From the NCBI GenBank assembly GCA_035535015.1, contig DATLQU010000036.1, forward strand, positions 62,001-126,000: DNA of 64,000 bases. Reading direction: 5' to 3'. The stretch's first letter is position 1, and the number at the start of each line of letters is the position of its first letter. Shown one piece after another: positions 55,120 through 62,734 of this stretch. Made by a program: the position numbers and the translations under genes. Origin of the DNA: Palsa-661 sp035535015. GTDB taxonomy: Bacteria > Actinomycetota > Acidimicrobiia > Acidimicrobiales > UBA8190. Below the pieces are notes generated by a model. It had not been told where the DNA came from and made no database searches. It worked only from the letters and a program-made list of their open reading frames with translations.

Positions 55120-55563
55120 TCAGTGCAGCGACCGGGCCGGGGCGACGCCGCGTGACCGGAGGACCATGTCGGCCAGGGTGAAGGAGTCGAGGTGCTCGCG
55201 CATGTGCTCACCGACCTCCGACCAGACGGCCAGGAGGATGCACTGACCTTCGTGTTCGCAGGCGCCGTTCTCGTGGGGCCGGCCGAAATCGCCGGCCACG
55301 ATGGGGCCGTCGACGGCGTTCACGATCTCGGAGAGGGTGATCTCCTCGGGGGTCCGGGCGAGGACGTAGCCGCCGCCCACGCCCCTCTTGGACCGGACCA
55401 GGCCGGCACCCTTCAGGGCCAGGAGGATCTGCTCGAGGTAGGGCTGGGGCAAGCCGGTGCGCTCCGCGATGTCCCGCACGGACGTCGGCCCGAGGGCGTC
55501 TCCATGAAGGGCCAGGGAGAGAAGGGCGCGACTGGCGTAGTCCCCCCGGGTCGAGACTTTCAC
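55120..55563 (-). CDS. Rrf2 family transcriptional regulator
   Basis: 147 residues. Winged helix N-terminus (MKVSTRGDYASRALLSLALH, then RDIAERTGLPQPYLEQILLAL) and the LVRSKRGVGGGYVLARTPEEIT wing are family signatures. The sensor loop has ACEHEGQC; Rrf2 proteins such as IscR, NsrR and RsrR use three Cys or alternative ligands to hold an Fe-S cluster, and here only two Cys are obvious, so cluster binding is uncertain. GTG starts 6 bases after TAGGAT. It probably controls the downstream channel-like gene, the divergent phosphatase, or itself. Confidence 0.92.
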   Translation of the reverse strand: MKVSTRGDYASRALLSLALHGDALGPTSVRDIAERTGLPQPYLEQILLALKGAGLVRSKRGVGGGYVLARTPEEITLSEIVNAVDGPIVAGDFGRPHENGACEHEGQCILLAVWSEVGEHMREHLDSFTLADMVLRSRGVAPARSLH

Positions 55564-55569
55564 GGTCCG

Positions 55570-55575
55570 ATCCTA
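55570..55575 (-). promoter_or_regulatory. -10 box of a leaderless Rrf2 promoter
   Basis: On the minus strand TAGGAT, 6 bases, then the GTG of the Rrf2 gene. Confidence 0.6.
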
Positions 55576-55632
55576 CCCGGCGCCCCCGGTGTCCCTGCTG
55601 GAAGGTGGGGGAGACGGCCAGCGGAGGGTGGG

Positions 55633-55638
55633 TACAGT
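55633..55638 (+). promoter_or_regulatory. -10 box of a leaderless promoter divergent from Rrf2
   Basis: TACAGT, 6 bases, then the GTG at 55645. The two divergent starts lie 81 bases apart, so a single Rrf2 dimer could influence both. Confidence 0.55.
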
Positions 55639-55644
55639 GCCGCT

Positions 55645-56832
55645 GTGACCGACACCGCCGCTGCGACCGACACCGCCGCTGCGACCGACACCGCCGCTGT
55701 GACCGATACCGTGGCCGACGAGCCCGTTCTCCCCGACTACGGCGGGGCCTGTCTGGCGTCGGTGGTGCCCGCTCTTCTCGGCCGGTCCGACCCCGAGAGC
55801 CCCTCGTGGCTACCCGGTCCGGCCCGTGAGGCGCGGCAGGTGGTGCTTCTGGTGCTCGACGGGCTCGGGTGGCGGCAACTGGAGGCGAGCCGGGCGGCGG
55901 CGCCGACGGTGGCCTCGGGCGAGGGCGGGGCCATCACCTCCGTCGTTCCCACCACCACCGCCACCGCCCTCACCTCCATCACGACGGGGCGGCCGCCGGC
56001 CGAGCACGGGGTCGTGGGCTACCGGGTGCGGGTGAGCGGCGGCAAGGGGGCCGGCGACGAGATCATGAACGTGCTTCGCTGGCGCAGCGAAAGCGGCGAC
56101 ATGCGGCAGAGCCGACCGGCCGAGGAATTCCAGAAGATGGCCCCTTTCGGGGGCGTCGTCGTACCCGCCGTCACCCGGTCCGAATTCTCGTCGACGGGGT
56201 TCACGGCCGCCCATCTGGCCGGGGCGCGGCTGGTGGGATGGTCGGTGCCGTCCACCATGGTGGTGGAGGTGCGCCGGCTTCTCGGCGAGGGCGAACCTTT
56301 CATCTATGCCTACTACGACGGTCTGGACAAGGTGGCCCACGAACGGGGGCTGGGCGAGCACTTCGCCCAGGAGTTGCGGACCGTCGACCGCCTGGTGGGC
56401 GACCTGATCGACGTGCTGCCCGGTGGAGCAGGCCTGGTGGTGACCTCCGACCACGGGCAGGTGGAAGTGGGACCCTCGGCCCGGTTGCCCGGCCCCGAGC
56501 TCCTGGCCGCAGCCGTTCTGCTGTCGGGGGAGGGGCGGTTCCGGTGGCTGCACGCCCGGGAGGGGGCAGCGGCCGATCTGCTGGCGGCGGCGCAGGAGGC
56601 CCATGGCGACGAGGCCTGGGTCCGGACGCGCCAGCAGATGGTCGACGACGGATGGTTCGGTGGAACCCTCTCCACCGAGGTCGCCCACCGGCTGGGCGAC
56701 GTGGCGCTGGTGGCCCGGGCGCCGGTGGCCTTTCTCGATCCGGCCGACACCGGCGAGACTCGGCTGCTGGCCCGGCACGGTTCGCTGACGGCGGCCGAGA
56801 TGTACGTGCCCCTGGTGGCCTGGGCCAATTGA
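55645..56832 (+). CDS. Alkaline phosphatase superfamily (PglZ/phosphodiesterase-type) protein
   Basis: 395 residues. Metal-site residues of the alkaline phosphatase/nucleotide pyrophosphatase fold: Asp in VVLLVLDGLGWRQLE, Thr nucleophile in TTTATALTSITTGRPP, YYDGLDKVAHERG (Asp, His) and VVTSDHGQVEVG (Asp-His). No signal peptide, so it is probably cytosolic. It starts with a repetitive segment, TDTAAA repeated three times, encoded by 18-bp repeats (55648-55701). Relatives are annotated as phosphodiesterases or nucleotide pyrophosphatases; the substrate is unknown. The stop lies 37 bases before the proteasome activator. Confidence 0.85.
   Translation: MTDTAAATDTAAATDTAAVTDTVADEPVLPDYGGACLASVVPALLGRSDPESPSWLPGPAREARQVVLLVLDGLGWRQLEASRAAAPTVASGEGGAITSVVPTTTATALTSITTGRPPAEHGVVGYRVRVSGGKGAGDEIMNVLRWRSESGDMRQSRPAEEFQKMAPFGGVVVPAVTRSEFSSTGFTAAHLAGARLVGWSVPSTMVVEVRRLLGEGEPFIYAYYDGLDKVAHERGLGEHFAQELRTVDRLVGDLIDVLPGGAGLVVTSDHGQVEVGPSARLPGPELLAAAVLLSGEGRFRWLHAREGAAADLLAAAQEAHGDEAWVRTRQQMVDDGWFGGTLSTEVAHRLGDVALVARAPVAFLDPADTGETRLLARHGSLTAAEMYVPLVAWAN
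55648..55701 (+). repeat. 18-bp coding repeat (3 copies) at the phosphatase N-terminus
   Basis: ACCGACACCGCCGCTGCG is repeated three times (last copy ends GTG), coding TDTAAA, followed by a diverged fourth unit TDTVAD. It directly follows the start codon, so it might alter early translation as well as the protein. Confidence 0.85.
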
Positions 56833-56869
56833 TGAGCAACCGACGGCGCAGTTTGGGAGGATCGTGGGC

Positions 56870-57409
56870 GTGACCGACAAGAGTGGACCCGGCACCGAAG
56901 AGACCACCGAGGCGGTCCTGCTCGAGCCCGGGGAGCGGGGGAGCTTCACCGAGGCTCTGAACGGAGACGAAGCCGAGGACCGGCCGGAGCAGACGGTCGA
57001 ATTGGTGGAACAGCCGGCCAAGGTGATGCGGATCGGCTCGATGGTGAAGCAGCTGCTCGACGAGGTGCGCAACGCCCCCCTCGACGAGGCCAGCCGGACC
57101 CGGCTCCGGGAGATCCATCAACAGTCGATCCGCGAACTGGCCAGTGCTCTCAGCCCCGACCTGGCGGCCGAGCTCGACCGGATGGCGCTGCCCTTCGACG
57201 AGGCCACGGTGCCGTCGGAGGCGGAGCTGCGGATCGCCCAGGCCCAGCTGGTGGGCTGGCTCGAGGGGCTCTTCCACGGAATTCAGGCCACCCTGATGGC
57301 CCAGCAGATGGCGGCGCGGGCCCAGCTCTCGGAGATGCGGCAGCCCGGCCTCCCTCCCGGGCGGGGTCCGGGCGACGACGGGTCGCCCCGGCCCGGTGCC
57401 TACCTCTGA
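56870..57409 (+). CDS. bpa: Bacterial proteasome activator Bpa/PafE
   Basis: 179 residues. ATP-independent ring activator that opens the 20S proteasome gate. The core VELVEQPAKVMRIGSMVKQL and RLREIHQQSIRELASAL and ELRIAQAQLVGWLEGLFHGI align with mycobacterial Bpa from memory. The C-terminus is GAYL; in mycobacteria it is GQYL, the HbYX-like docking tail, so docking residues Tyr-Leu are kept. GTG 56870 has GGGAGG at 9 bases; GTG 56864 is too close. Proteasome genes are outside the window but are implied. Confidence 0.92.
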   Translation: MTDKSGPGTEETTEAVLLEPGERGSFTEALNGDEAEDRPEQTVELVEQPAKVMRIGSMVKQLLDEVRNAPLDEASRTRLREIHQQSIRELASALSPDLAAELDRMALPFDEATVPSEAELRIAQAQLVGWLEGLFHGIQATLMAQQMAARAQLSEMRQPGLPPGRGPGDDGSPRPGAYL

Positions 57410-57429
57410 CGTCTGTCATTCCCGCTTGA

Positions 57430-57435
57430 TAGGGT
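57430..57435 (+). promoter_or_regulatory. Possible dnaE -10 box
   Basis: TAGGGT lies in the 92 bases between the proteasome activator and dnaE; the start near 57442 would give a leader of about 60 bases. No -35 is convincing. Confidence 0.4.
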
Positions 57436-57501
57436 CGAATCCCAAAGTTGTAGTTCACCGGTGCTGACCCCGCGGCGCCCGTCATAGAGAGGCGACGGCG
57501 C

Positions 57502-60500
57502 ATGGCCGGCGAGAAATCGTTCGCCCACCTGCACACCCACACCGAGTACTCGATGCTCGACGGCGCCGCCCGGATCGGCGAGTTGGTCGACGCGGCCCTG
57601 GCCGACGGGCAACCGGCATTGGGCATCACCGATCACGGCAACATGTATGGGGTCCTCGACTTCTACGCCCAGTGTCGGGAGAAGGGCATCACGCCGGTGA
57701 TCGGCACGGAGGCGTACATGGCGGGGGACTCCCGTCACGAACGTCCGGTGCGCCGGGGCAAGGTGGACGACACCGGGGGCGATGTCGAGGGTGGAGAGAA
57801 GCTCTACTACCACCTGACCCTTCTGGCCGAGACCAATCAGGGGTACGGCAACCTGATGAAGCTGTCGTCGGCCGCCTACCTCGAGGGCTACTACTACAAG
57901 CCCCGGGTCGACTGGGAGTTGCTCGAGCGGCACAGCCCCGGCCTGATCGCCACCACCGGATGTCTGGGGGGCGTGGTCCTGCAGGCCTTGCTGGCCGACG
58001 ACGAGGAGCGAGCCCTCAAGTTGGCCGGACGGCTGCAGGACATCTTCGGGCGCGAGAACCTGTTCGTCGAACTCCAGGATCACGGCCTGGCCGCCCAGAG
58101 CCGGACCAATCCCGGCCTGATCCGTATCGCCCGGCAACTCGACGCCCCCCTGATCGCCACCAACGACAGCCACTACACGCACCGTCAGGACGCGGTGGCC
58201 CATGACGCACTGCTCTGTGTGCAGACGGGTGCGTTGATCGACGACCCGAAGCGATTCAAGTTCGAAGGTGAAGAGCACTACCTGAAGTCGGCGGCCGAGA
58301 TGCGGTCGCTGTTCTCCGAAGTTCCCGAGGCCTGCGACAGCACTCTGCTGATCGCCGAGCGGGCCAACGTCGAGATCGAGTTCGGGTTGAATGCGCTGCC
58401 CGAATTCCCGGTGCCGGCCGAGTTCAAGGGGGAGCGCTACGAGGAGCGCGCCGACGCCTATCTCCGGCACCTGGCCTACGAGGGGGCGCGCCAGCGTTAC
58501 GGCAGCGGATTCGGCCCTCACGTCGAACAGAGGCTCGACTTCGAGCTCGGCGTCATCTCCAACATGGGCTTCGCCGCGTATTTCCTCGTGGTCTGGGACC
58601 TGATCCGCTTCGCCCGGACGAGTGGGATCCGGGTCGGGCCCGGGCGGGGGTCGGCCGCCGGGTGCTGTGTGGCCTACTGCCTCGAGATCGTCGACCTCGA
58701 CCCCATCCGCTACGACCTGCTGTTCGAGCGCTTCCTGAACCCGGGCCGCAAGCAGATGCCCGACATCGACATGGACTTCGACGAGCGCTACCGCGGCGAG
58801 ATGATCAAGTACGCAGCCAAGCGCTACGGCGACGACCGGGTGGCGCAGATCGTCACCTTCTCCACCATCAAGGCCCGGGCCGCGGTGCGCGACGCGGCAC
58901 GGGTGCTCGGGTTGCCCTACATCGTGGGGGACCGGATCGCCAAGGCCATGCCGCCGTTGATCATGGGACGCGACACCCCTCTGCGGGCCTGTCTCGACCG
59001 GATCGAAGGACAGGACGACGGTTTCGCCGCCGCCGGTGAATTGCGCGAGATGTACGCTCAGGACCCCGAGGCGCGCCGGGTGATCGATGTGGCCAAGGGC
59101 CTCGAAGGTCTGCGACGGCAGGACGGCATCCATGCCGCCGCCGTGGTGATCACCAAAGATCCTCTGACCGAGTACCTCCCCGTCCAGCGCAAGCCCGAGA
59201 GCGGGCAGGCCCTGACCGAGGCGCCCGTCGTCACGCAGTACGAGATGCACGGCGTCGAGGAACTGGGCCTGCTCAAGATGGACTTCCTGGGGCTGCGGAA
59301 CCTGTCGGTCATCGAGCGTGCCCTTGATCTGGTGGCGCTGACCGAAGGAGCCCGACCCGACATCGACGGTGTCGACCTGGCCGACCCCGAGACGTTCGCC
59401 GCTCTGTGCCGGGGTGATTCGATCGGCGTGTTCCAGCTCGAGGGTGGTCCCATGCGCTCTCTGATGCGCTCTCTGGCGCCGACCTCGTTCGACGACGTGG
59501 CCGCTCTCGTCGCTCTGTACCGGCCGGGCCCCATGGCAGCCAACATGCACAAGGACTACGCCGACCGGAAGAACGGTCGGAAGCCGGTGACCTACCTGCA
59601 TCCCGACCTGGAACCGATCCTGGCCGATACGTACGGGCTGATGATCTACCAGGAGTCGGTCATGCGGGTGGCTCAGAAGTTCGCCGGATACACGCTGGCC
59701 GAGGCCGACAATCTCCGCAAGGCGTGCGGGAAGAAGATCAGGGCGATGATCCAGGCCGAGCGCGAGAAGTTCGTGGCCGGTTGCGTGACTGAAGGCTACG
59801 AGGAGAGGTTGGGGACGCAGCTGTTCGACATCATCGAGCCGTTCGCCGACTACGCCTTCAACAAGTCCCACTCCTACGGCTACGGGCTGGTGGCGTACCA
59901 GACGGCATGGCTGAAGGCCCATTACCCGGTGGAGTACCTGGCCGCGCTGCTCACATCGGTGAAGGACGACAAGGACAAGACGGCGGTGTACCTCGGCGAG
60001 TGCCGGTCGATCGGTATCGAGGTCCTGGTGCCCGACGTCAACCGCTCGGCCGCCGAGTTCACACCGCTGGTGGGTGAGGACGGAGCGCGGCGGATCGTCT
60101 TCGGCTTGGCCGCCGTGCGCAATGTCGGTGAGAGTCTGGTCGAACGGATCGTGGCCGAACGCCAGGAGAACGGGCCGTTCCTCGACTTCTACGACTTCTG
60201 TCGCCGTGTCGATCCCATGGTGCTGAACAAGCGGACCGTGGAATCACTGGTGAAGGCCGGTGCCTTCGACTCCCTCGGCCATGTGCGTCAGGGGTTGTGC
60301 CTCGTCTTCGAGGACATCGTCGACCGGACGCTCGAACGTCGACGAGAAGAGCAGGCGGGGATCTCGACGCTCTTCTCCTCGGTCGAAGGTTTCTCGGCCG
60401 ACGGCGACACCGTCCCCGGCGGCCCGGCCGGATTCGCCGATGTCCGGGTGCCCATCCCCGACACGGAGTTCGCCAAGACGCAGCGTCTGGCCTTCGAGAA

Positions 60501-61104
60501 GGAGATGCTCGGGCTCTACGTCAGCGACCATCCCCTGCGGGGCGTGGAGGGGGCGTTGTCGCGCCTGGTCGAGTGCCCCATCTTCGACCTGAAGGAGGAG
60601 GACACCGGCGTCGATCCGGGACGTGACGGGCAGGTCCGGACCGTCGGCGGGGTGGTGACCGCCCTCGTCCGTCGCTACACCAAGCGGGGGGACTTGATGG
60701 CCACCTTCACTTTGGAGGACCTGCGGGCGTCGATCGAGGTGTTCGTCTTCCCCACGGTGATGGCACAGGTGGGGGCGCTGCTGGCCGACGACGCCATCGT
60801 CGTTCTGAGAGGGCGGGTCGACACCCGTGACGAGCAGGTCAAGCTCGTCTGCATGGAGGTCAGCCGGCCCGAGCTGGCCGTGGACGGGGCCTCGGAGCTC
60901 CACGTCCGCGTGCCGGTGGGCATCTTCAGCGGGGACACGGTCGATCGGCTCAAGCAGGTGCTGGGCGACAATCCCGGCGACGAACCCGTTTTCCTCCATG
61001 TGGGGGAGACGGTCCTGCGGCTGTCGGGGGAATTCAACGTGAACAGCCGACGGGGGCTCGCCGCCGAGCTGCGGGTCCTGCTGGGCCCGAACGCCATCTG
61101 CTGA
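57502..61104 (+). CDS. dnaE: DNA polymerase III alpha subunit
   Basis: 1200 residues. Replicative polymerase, DnaE class. The N-terminal PHP domain has HLHTHTEYSMLDG and TDHGNMYGV with the metal-binding His residues. The polymerase core has PGRGSAAG and the catalytic Asp motif PDIDMDFDERY (420-430); the fingers include RRQDGIHAAAV. A helix-hairpin and OB-fold region follow at the C-terminus (VRTVGGVVTALVRRYTKRGD). A ribosome binding site AGAGAGGCG precedes the ATG. It is complete and matches the essential actinobacterial DnaE1 in length and order. Confidence 0.97.
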   Translation: MAGEKSFAHLHTHTEYSMLDGAARIGELVDAALADGQPALGITDHGNMYGVLDFYAQCREKGITPVIGTEAYMAGDSRHERPVRRGKVDDTGGDVEGGEKLYYHLTLLAETNQGYGNLMKLSSAAYLEGYYYKPRVDWELLERHSPGLIATTGCLGGVVLQALLADDEERALKLAGRLQDIFGRENLFVELQDHGLAAQSRTNPGLIRIARQLDAPLIATNDSHYTHRQDAVAHDALLCVQTGALIDDPKRFKFEGEEHYLKSAAEMRSLFSEVPEACDSTLLIAERANVEIEFGLNALPEFPVPAEFKGERYEERADAYLRHLAYEGARQRYGSGFGPHVEQRLDFELGVISNMGFAAYFLVVWDLIRFARTSGIRVGPGRGSAAGCCVAYCLEIVDLDPIRYDLLFERFLNPGRKQMPDIDMDFDERYRGEMIKYAAKRYGDDRVAQIVTFSTIKARAAVRDAARVLGLPYIVGDRIAKAMPPLIMGRDTPLRACLDRIEGQDDGFAAAGELREMYAQDPEARRVIDVAKGLEGLRRQDGIHAAAVVITKDPLTEYLPVQRKPESGQALTEAPVVTQYEMHGVEELGLLKMDFLGLRNLSVIERALDLVALTEGARPDIDGVDLADPETFAALCRGDSIGVFQLEGGPMRSLMRSLAPTSFDDVAALVALYRPGPMAANMHKDYADRKNGRKPVTYLHPDLEPILADTYGLMIYQESVMRVAQKFAGYTLAEADNLRKACGKKIRAMIQAEREKFVAGCVTEGYEERLGTQLFDIIEPFADYAFNKSHSYGYGLVAYQTAWLKAHYPVEYLAALLTSVKDDKDKTAVYLGECRSIGIEVLVPDVNRSAAEFTPLVGEDGARRIVFGLAAVRNVGESLVERIVAERQENGPFLDFYDFCRRVDPMVLNKRTVESLVKAGAFDSLGHVRQGLCLVFEDIVDRTLERRREEQAGISTLFSSVEGFSADGDTVPGGPAGFADVRVPIPDTEFAKTQRLAFEKEMLGLYVSDHPLRGVEGALSRLVECPIFDLKEEDTGVDPGRDGQVRTVGGVVTALVRRYTKRGDLMATFTLEDLRASIEVFVFPTVMAQVGALLADDAIVVLRGRVDTRDEQVKLVCMEVSRPELAVDGASELHVRVPVGIFSGDTVDRLKQVLGDNPGDEPVFLHVGETVLRLSGEFNVNSRRGLAAELRVLLGPNAIC

Positions 61105-61214
61105 GGCGTGGCCGAGCCTCCCGGGCCCGTGGTGCTTGCGCTCCCCGGGCACGGGTCGACGGGGACGAAGGCCGAGGTCGGCGTGCCGGTTGGGCTCCCC
61201 CCGTTCGCATCCCG

Positions 61215-61220
61215 TATCCT
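61215..61220 (+). promoter_or_regulatory. Possible -10 box for the downstream unknown gene
   Basis: TATCCT lies in the 208-base gap after dnaE, giving a leader of about 85 bases before the ATG at 61313. Otherwise no structure was recognised in the gap. Confidence 0.4.
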
Positions 61221-61312
61221 GTAGGGACAACCCCGGTCCCACCAGTGGGCAGCACCATCGCCTGCCGCCGGTTCCGGGACACCGGGTCAGCGAGACGAGC
61301 ACGGAGTAGGGC

Positions 61313-61999
61313 ATGCCGTTTGAGGTCGGGACCAAGGACTGCACATCACTCAGTGATGCCGAGTTGGCCGAGATGGCCGATTTGTGCGTCGATCGGGAAC
61401 CCGGGTTCGACATCGGGTTCCTGTCCAAGCAGTGCGAGGAATGGGTTCTGATCACCCTGGTCCGTGAAGGACAGAAGCTGCGGGGCTACTCGTTCTCCAC
61501 CCTGGAGCGCATCGGCGGCACCCCGTCGTTGCTGATTGGTTTGTCCACCGTGGACCGGACGGTCAAGGCCGAGCAGGCCTTGAAGCTGCTGCTCGGCGAC
61601 CAGTACCGGCGGGCTCTGCTGGCCTTCCCCGACGAGGACGTCCTGGTGGGGACCCGTCTGGGGGTGGCCGAGGCGTACCAGGCGTTCGCCGGGCTGGTGG
61701 ACGTGGTGCCGCGGCCCGAGCACAAGGCGAGCGGCGAGGAGCGGGCCTGGGGCCGCCGGCTGGCCAAGCGTTTCGGCGCCGAAGGTCGGATCGATGATCG
61801 GACGTTCGTCCTGAAGGGCGACAACGGGACGGCCGGGGCGCTCGACCTCGGTGGGCCCAAGGTCAAGGAGCCCGAGCCGGGCGTGGCCCTGCTGTTCAAG
61901 GGTCTGTCGGCGAAGAGAGGTGACCGCCTGGTGACCTTCGGCTGGGCCATGGCCGAAGATCTGGCTTCGGGCTCGCTGGCCTCCGGCAAAGCCCGCTGA
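61313..61999 (+). CDS. Conserved hypothetical protein
   Basis: 228 residues, soluble, mixed alpha/beta by eye. It begins MPFEVGTKDCTSLSDAEL and has no signal peptide or membrane segment. The central part (WVLITLVREGQKLRGYSFST onward) has the strand-helix rhythm of acetyltransferase-like folds, but no catalytic signature is clear. A GGAG ribosome binding site lies 6 bases before the ATG, and codon use matches neighbours. It converges with the next gene 9 bases downstream. I do not recognise the family. Confidence 0.65.
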   Translation: MPFEVGTKDCTSLSDAELAEMADLCVDREPGFDIGFLSKQCEEWVLITLVREGQKLRGYSFSTLERIGGTPSLLIGLSTVDRTVKAEQALKLLLGDQYRRALLAFPDEDVLVGTRLGVAEAYQAFAGLVDVVPRPEHKASGEERAWGRRLAKRFGAEGRIDDRTFVLKGDNGTAGALDLGGPKVKEPEPGVALLFKGLSAKRGDRLVTFGWAMAEDLASGSLASGKAR

Positions 62000-62008
62000 G
62001 CCCCCTGC

Positions 62009-62734
62009 CTACGGGCGGGGAAGGATGGAGACGACCGTCTTGTAGCAGTGGCCGTCACGCGGGCGGCTGACGGCCACCAAGACGTAGTGGGGCCGGAAGC
62101 CGAGGGCCGTGGCCAGGTCTTTTCCCGACAGCCGGTCACGCCGCGACGCCCACAGGGTGGCCATGGCCCGTCGATCCTCCACTGGGAGCCAGTTGTCGCT
62201 GCGCGCCGCGCTGAAGCGGGCCCAGACGGTCCCGTCCTCTCGTCGGCGGAACAGGACCGGCCCGCGCCGGGGCACCACCAGGGCCACCGAGGGCCGCATG
62301 CCCCGGAACTCCCAGTAGGGCGCCGAGGTGCCCGGGAAGCCGAGCAGCTCGGGTTCGTCGGGGGCAACCAGGTGGCGCAGGAACCGCCGGGCCCGGCGGC
62401 CGCGCAGCGTCCCCACCCGTTCGGGGAGACCGGCCACCGTGACCGCCTCCGGTTGAGCCAGGTCGTCGCGCTCGGGATCGTCGGCCCAGGCGGCGTCGAT
62501 CAGGTCGAACGGGGAGAGGTCGGCCTCGGCGCCGGCCTCCGTCCAGCCGATACGCAACCGGACGAGGGCGCCGCTGTCCAGGTCGATGCCGGAGGTGTCG
62601 TCCACCCCGCAGGCGAGGACCAGGCAGCGATGGGTGCCCGGGGCCCGGTGGACCGGCGTGCGGGAGCGGCCACCCGATGACGTGTGCTTGGCTTTGCGCG
62701 GCCCGGCGTGGGCGGGGACGTCGGTCCTGCTCAT
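62009..62734 (-). CDS. Conserved hypothetical protein
   Basis: 241 residues, minus strand. A basic N-terminus (MSRTDVPAHAGPRKAKHTSS) is followed by an all-soluble domain with the segments LACGVDDTSGIDLD, FLRHLVAPDEPELL, YWEFRGMRPSVALVVPRRGP and LFRRREDGTVWARF near the middle. No known motif. The ATG overlaps the stop of the YyaL-like gene (ATGA), so it is the second gene of that operon. The longer open frame upstream overlaps that gene and is rejected. Confidence 0.65.
   Translation of the reverse strand: MSRTDVPAHAGPRKAKHTSSGGRSRTPVHRAPGTHRCLVLACGVDDTSGIDLDSGALVRLRIGWTEAGAEADLSPFDLIDAAWADDPERDDLAQPEAVTVAGLPERVGTLRGRRARRFLRHLVAPDEPELLGFPGTSAPYWEFRGMRPSVALVVPRRGPVLFRRREDGTVWARFSAARSDNWLPVEDRRAMATLWASRRDRLSGKDLATALGFRPHYVLVAVSRPRDGHCYKTVVSILPRP

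Noticed and set aside
57430..57445. tRNA T-loop-like GGGTCGAATCCC before dnaE
   Set aside because: One base short of a T-arm loop and no acceptor, D or anticodon arms can be built from the flanking sequence.
57400..59922. Long minus-strand open frame opposite dnaE
   Set aside because: Antisense shadow of dnaE caused by GC-rich third positions; no recognisable domain or start signal.
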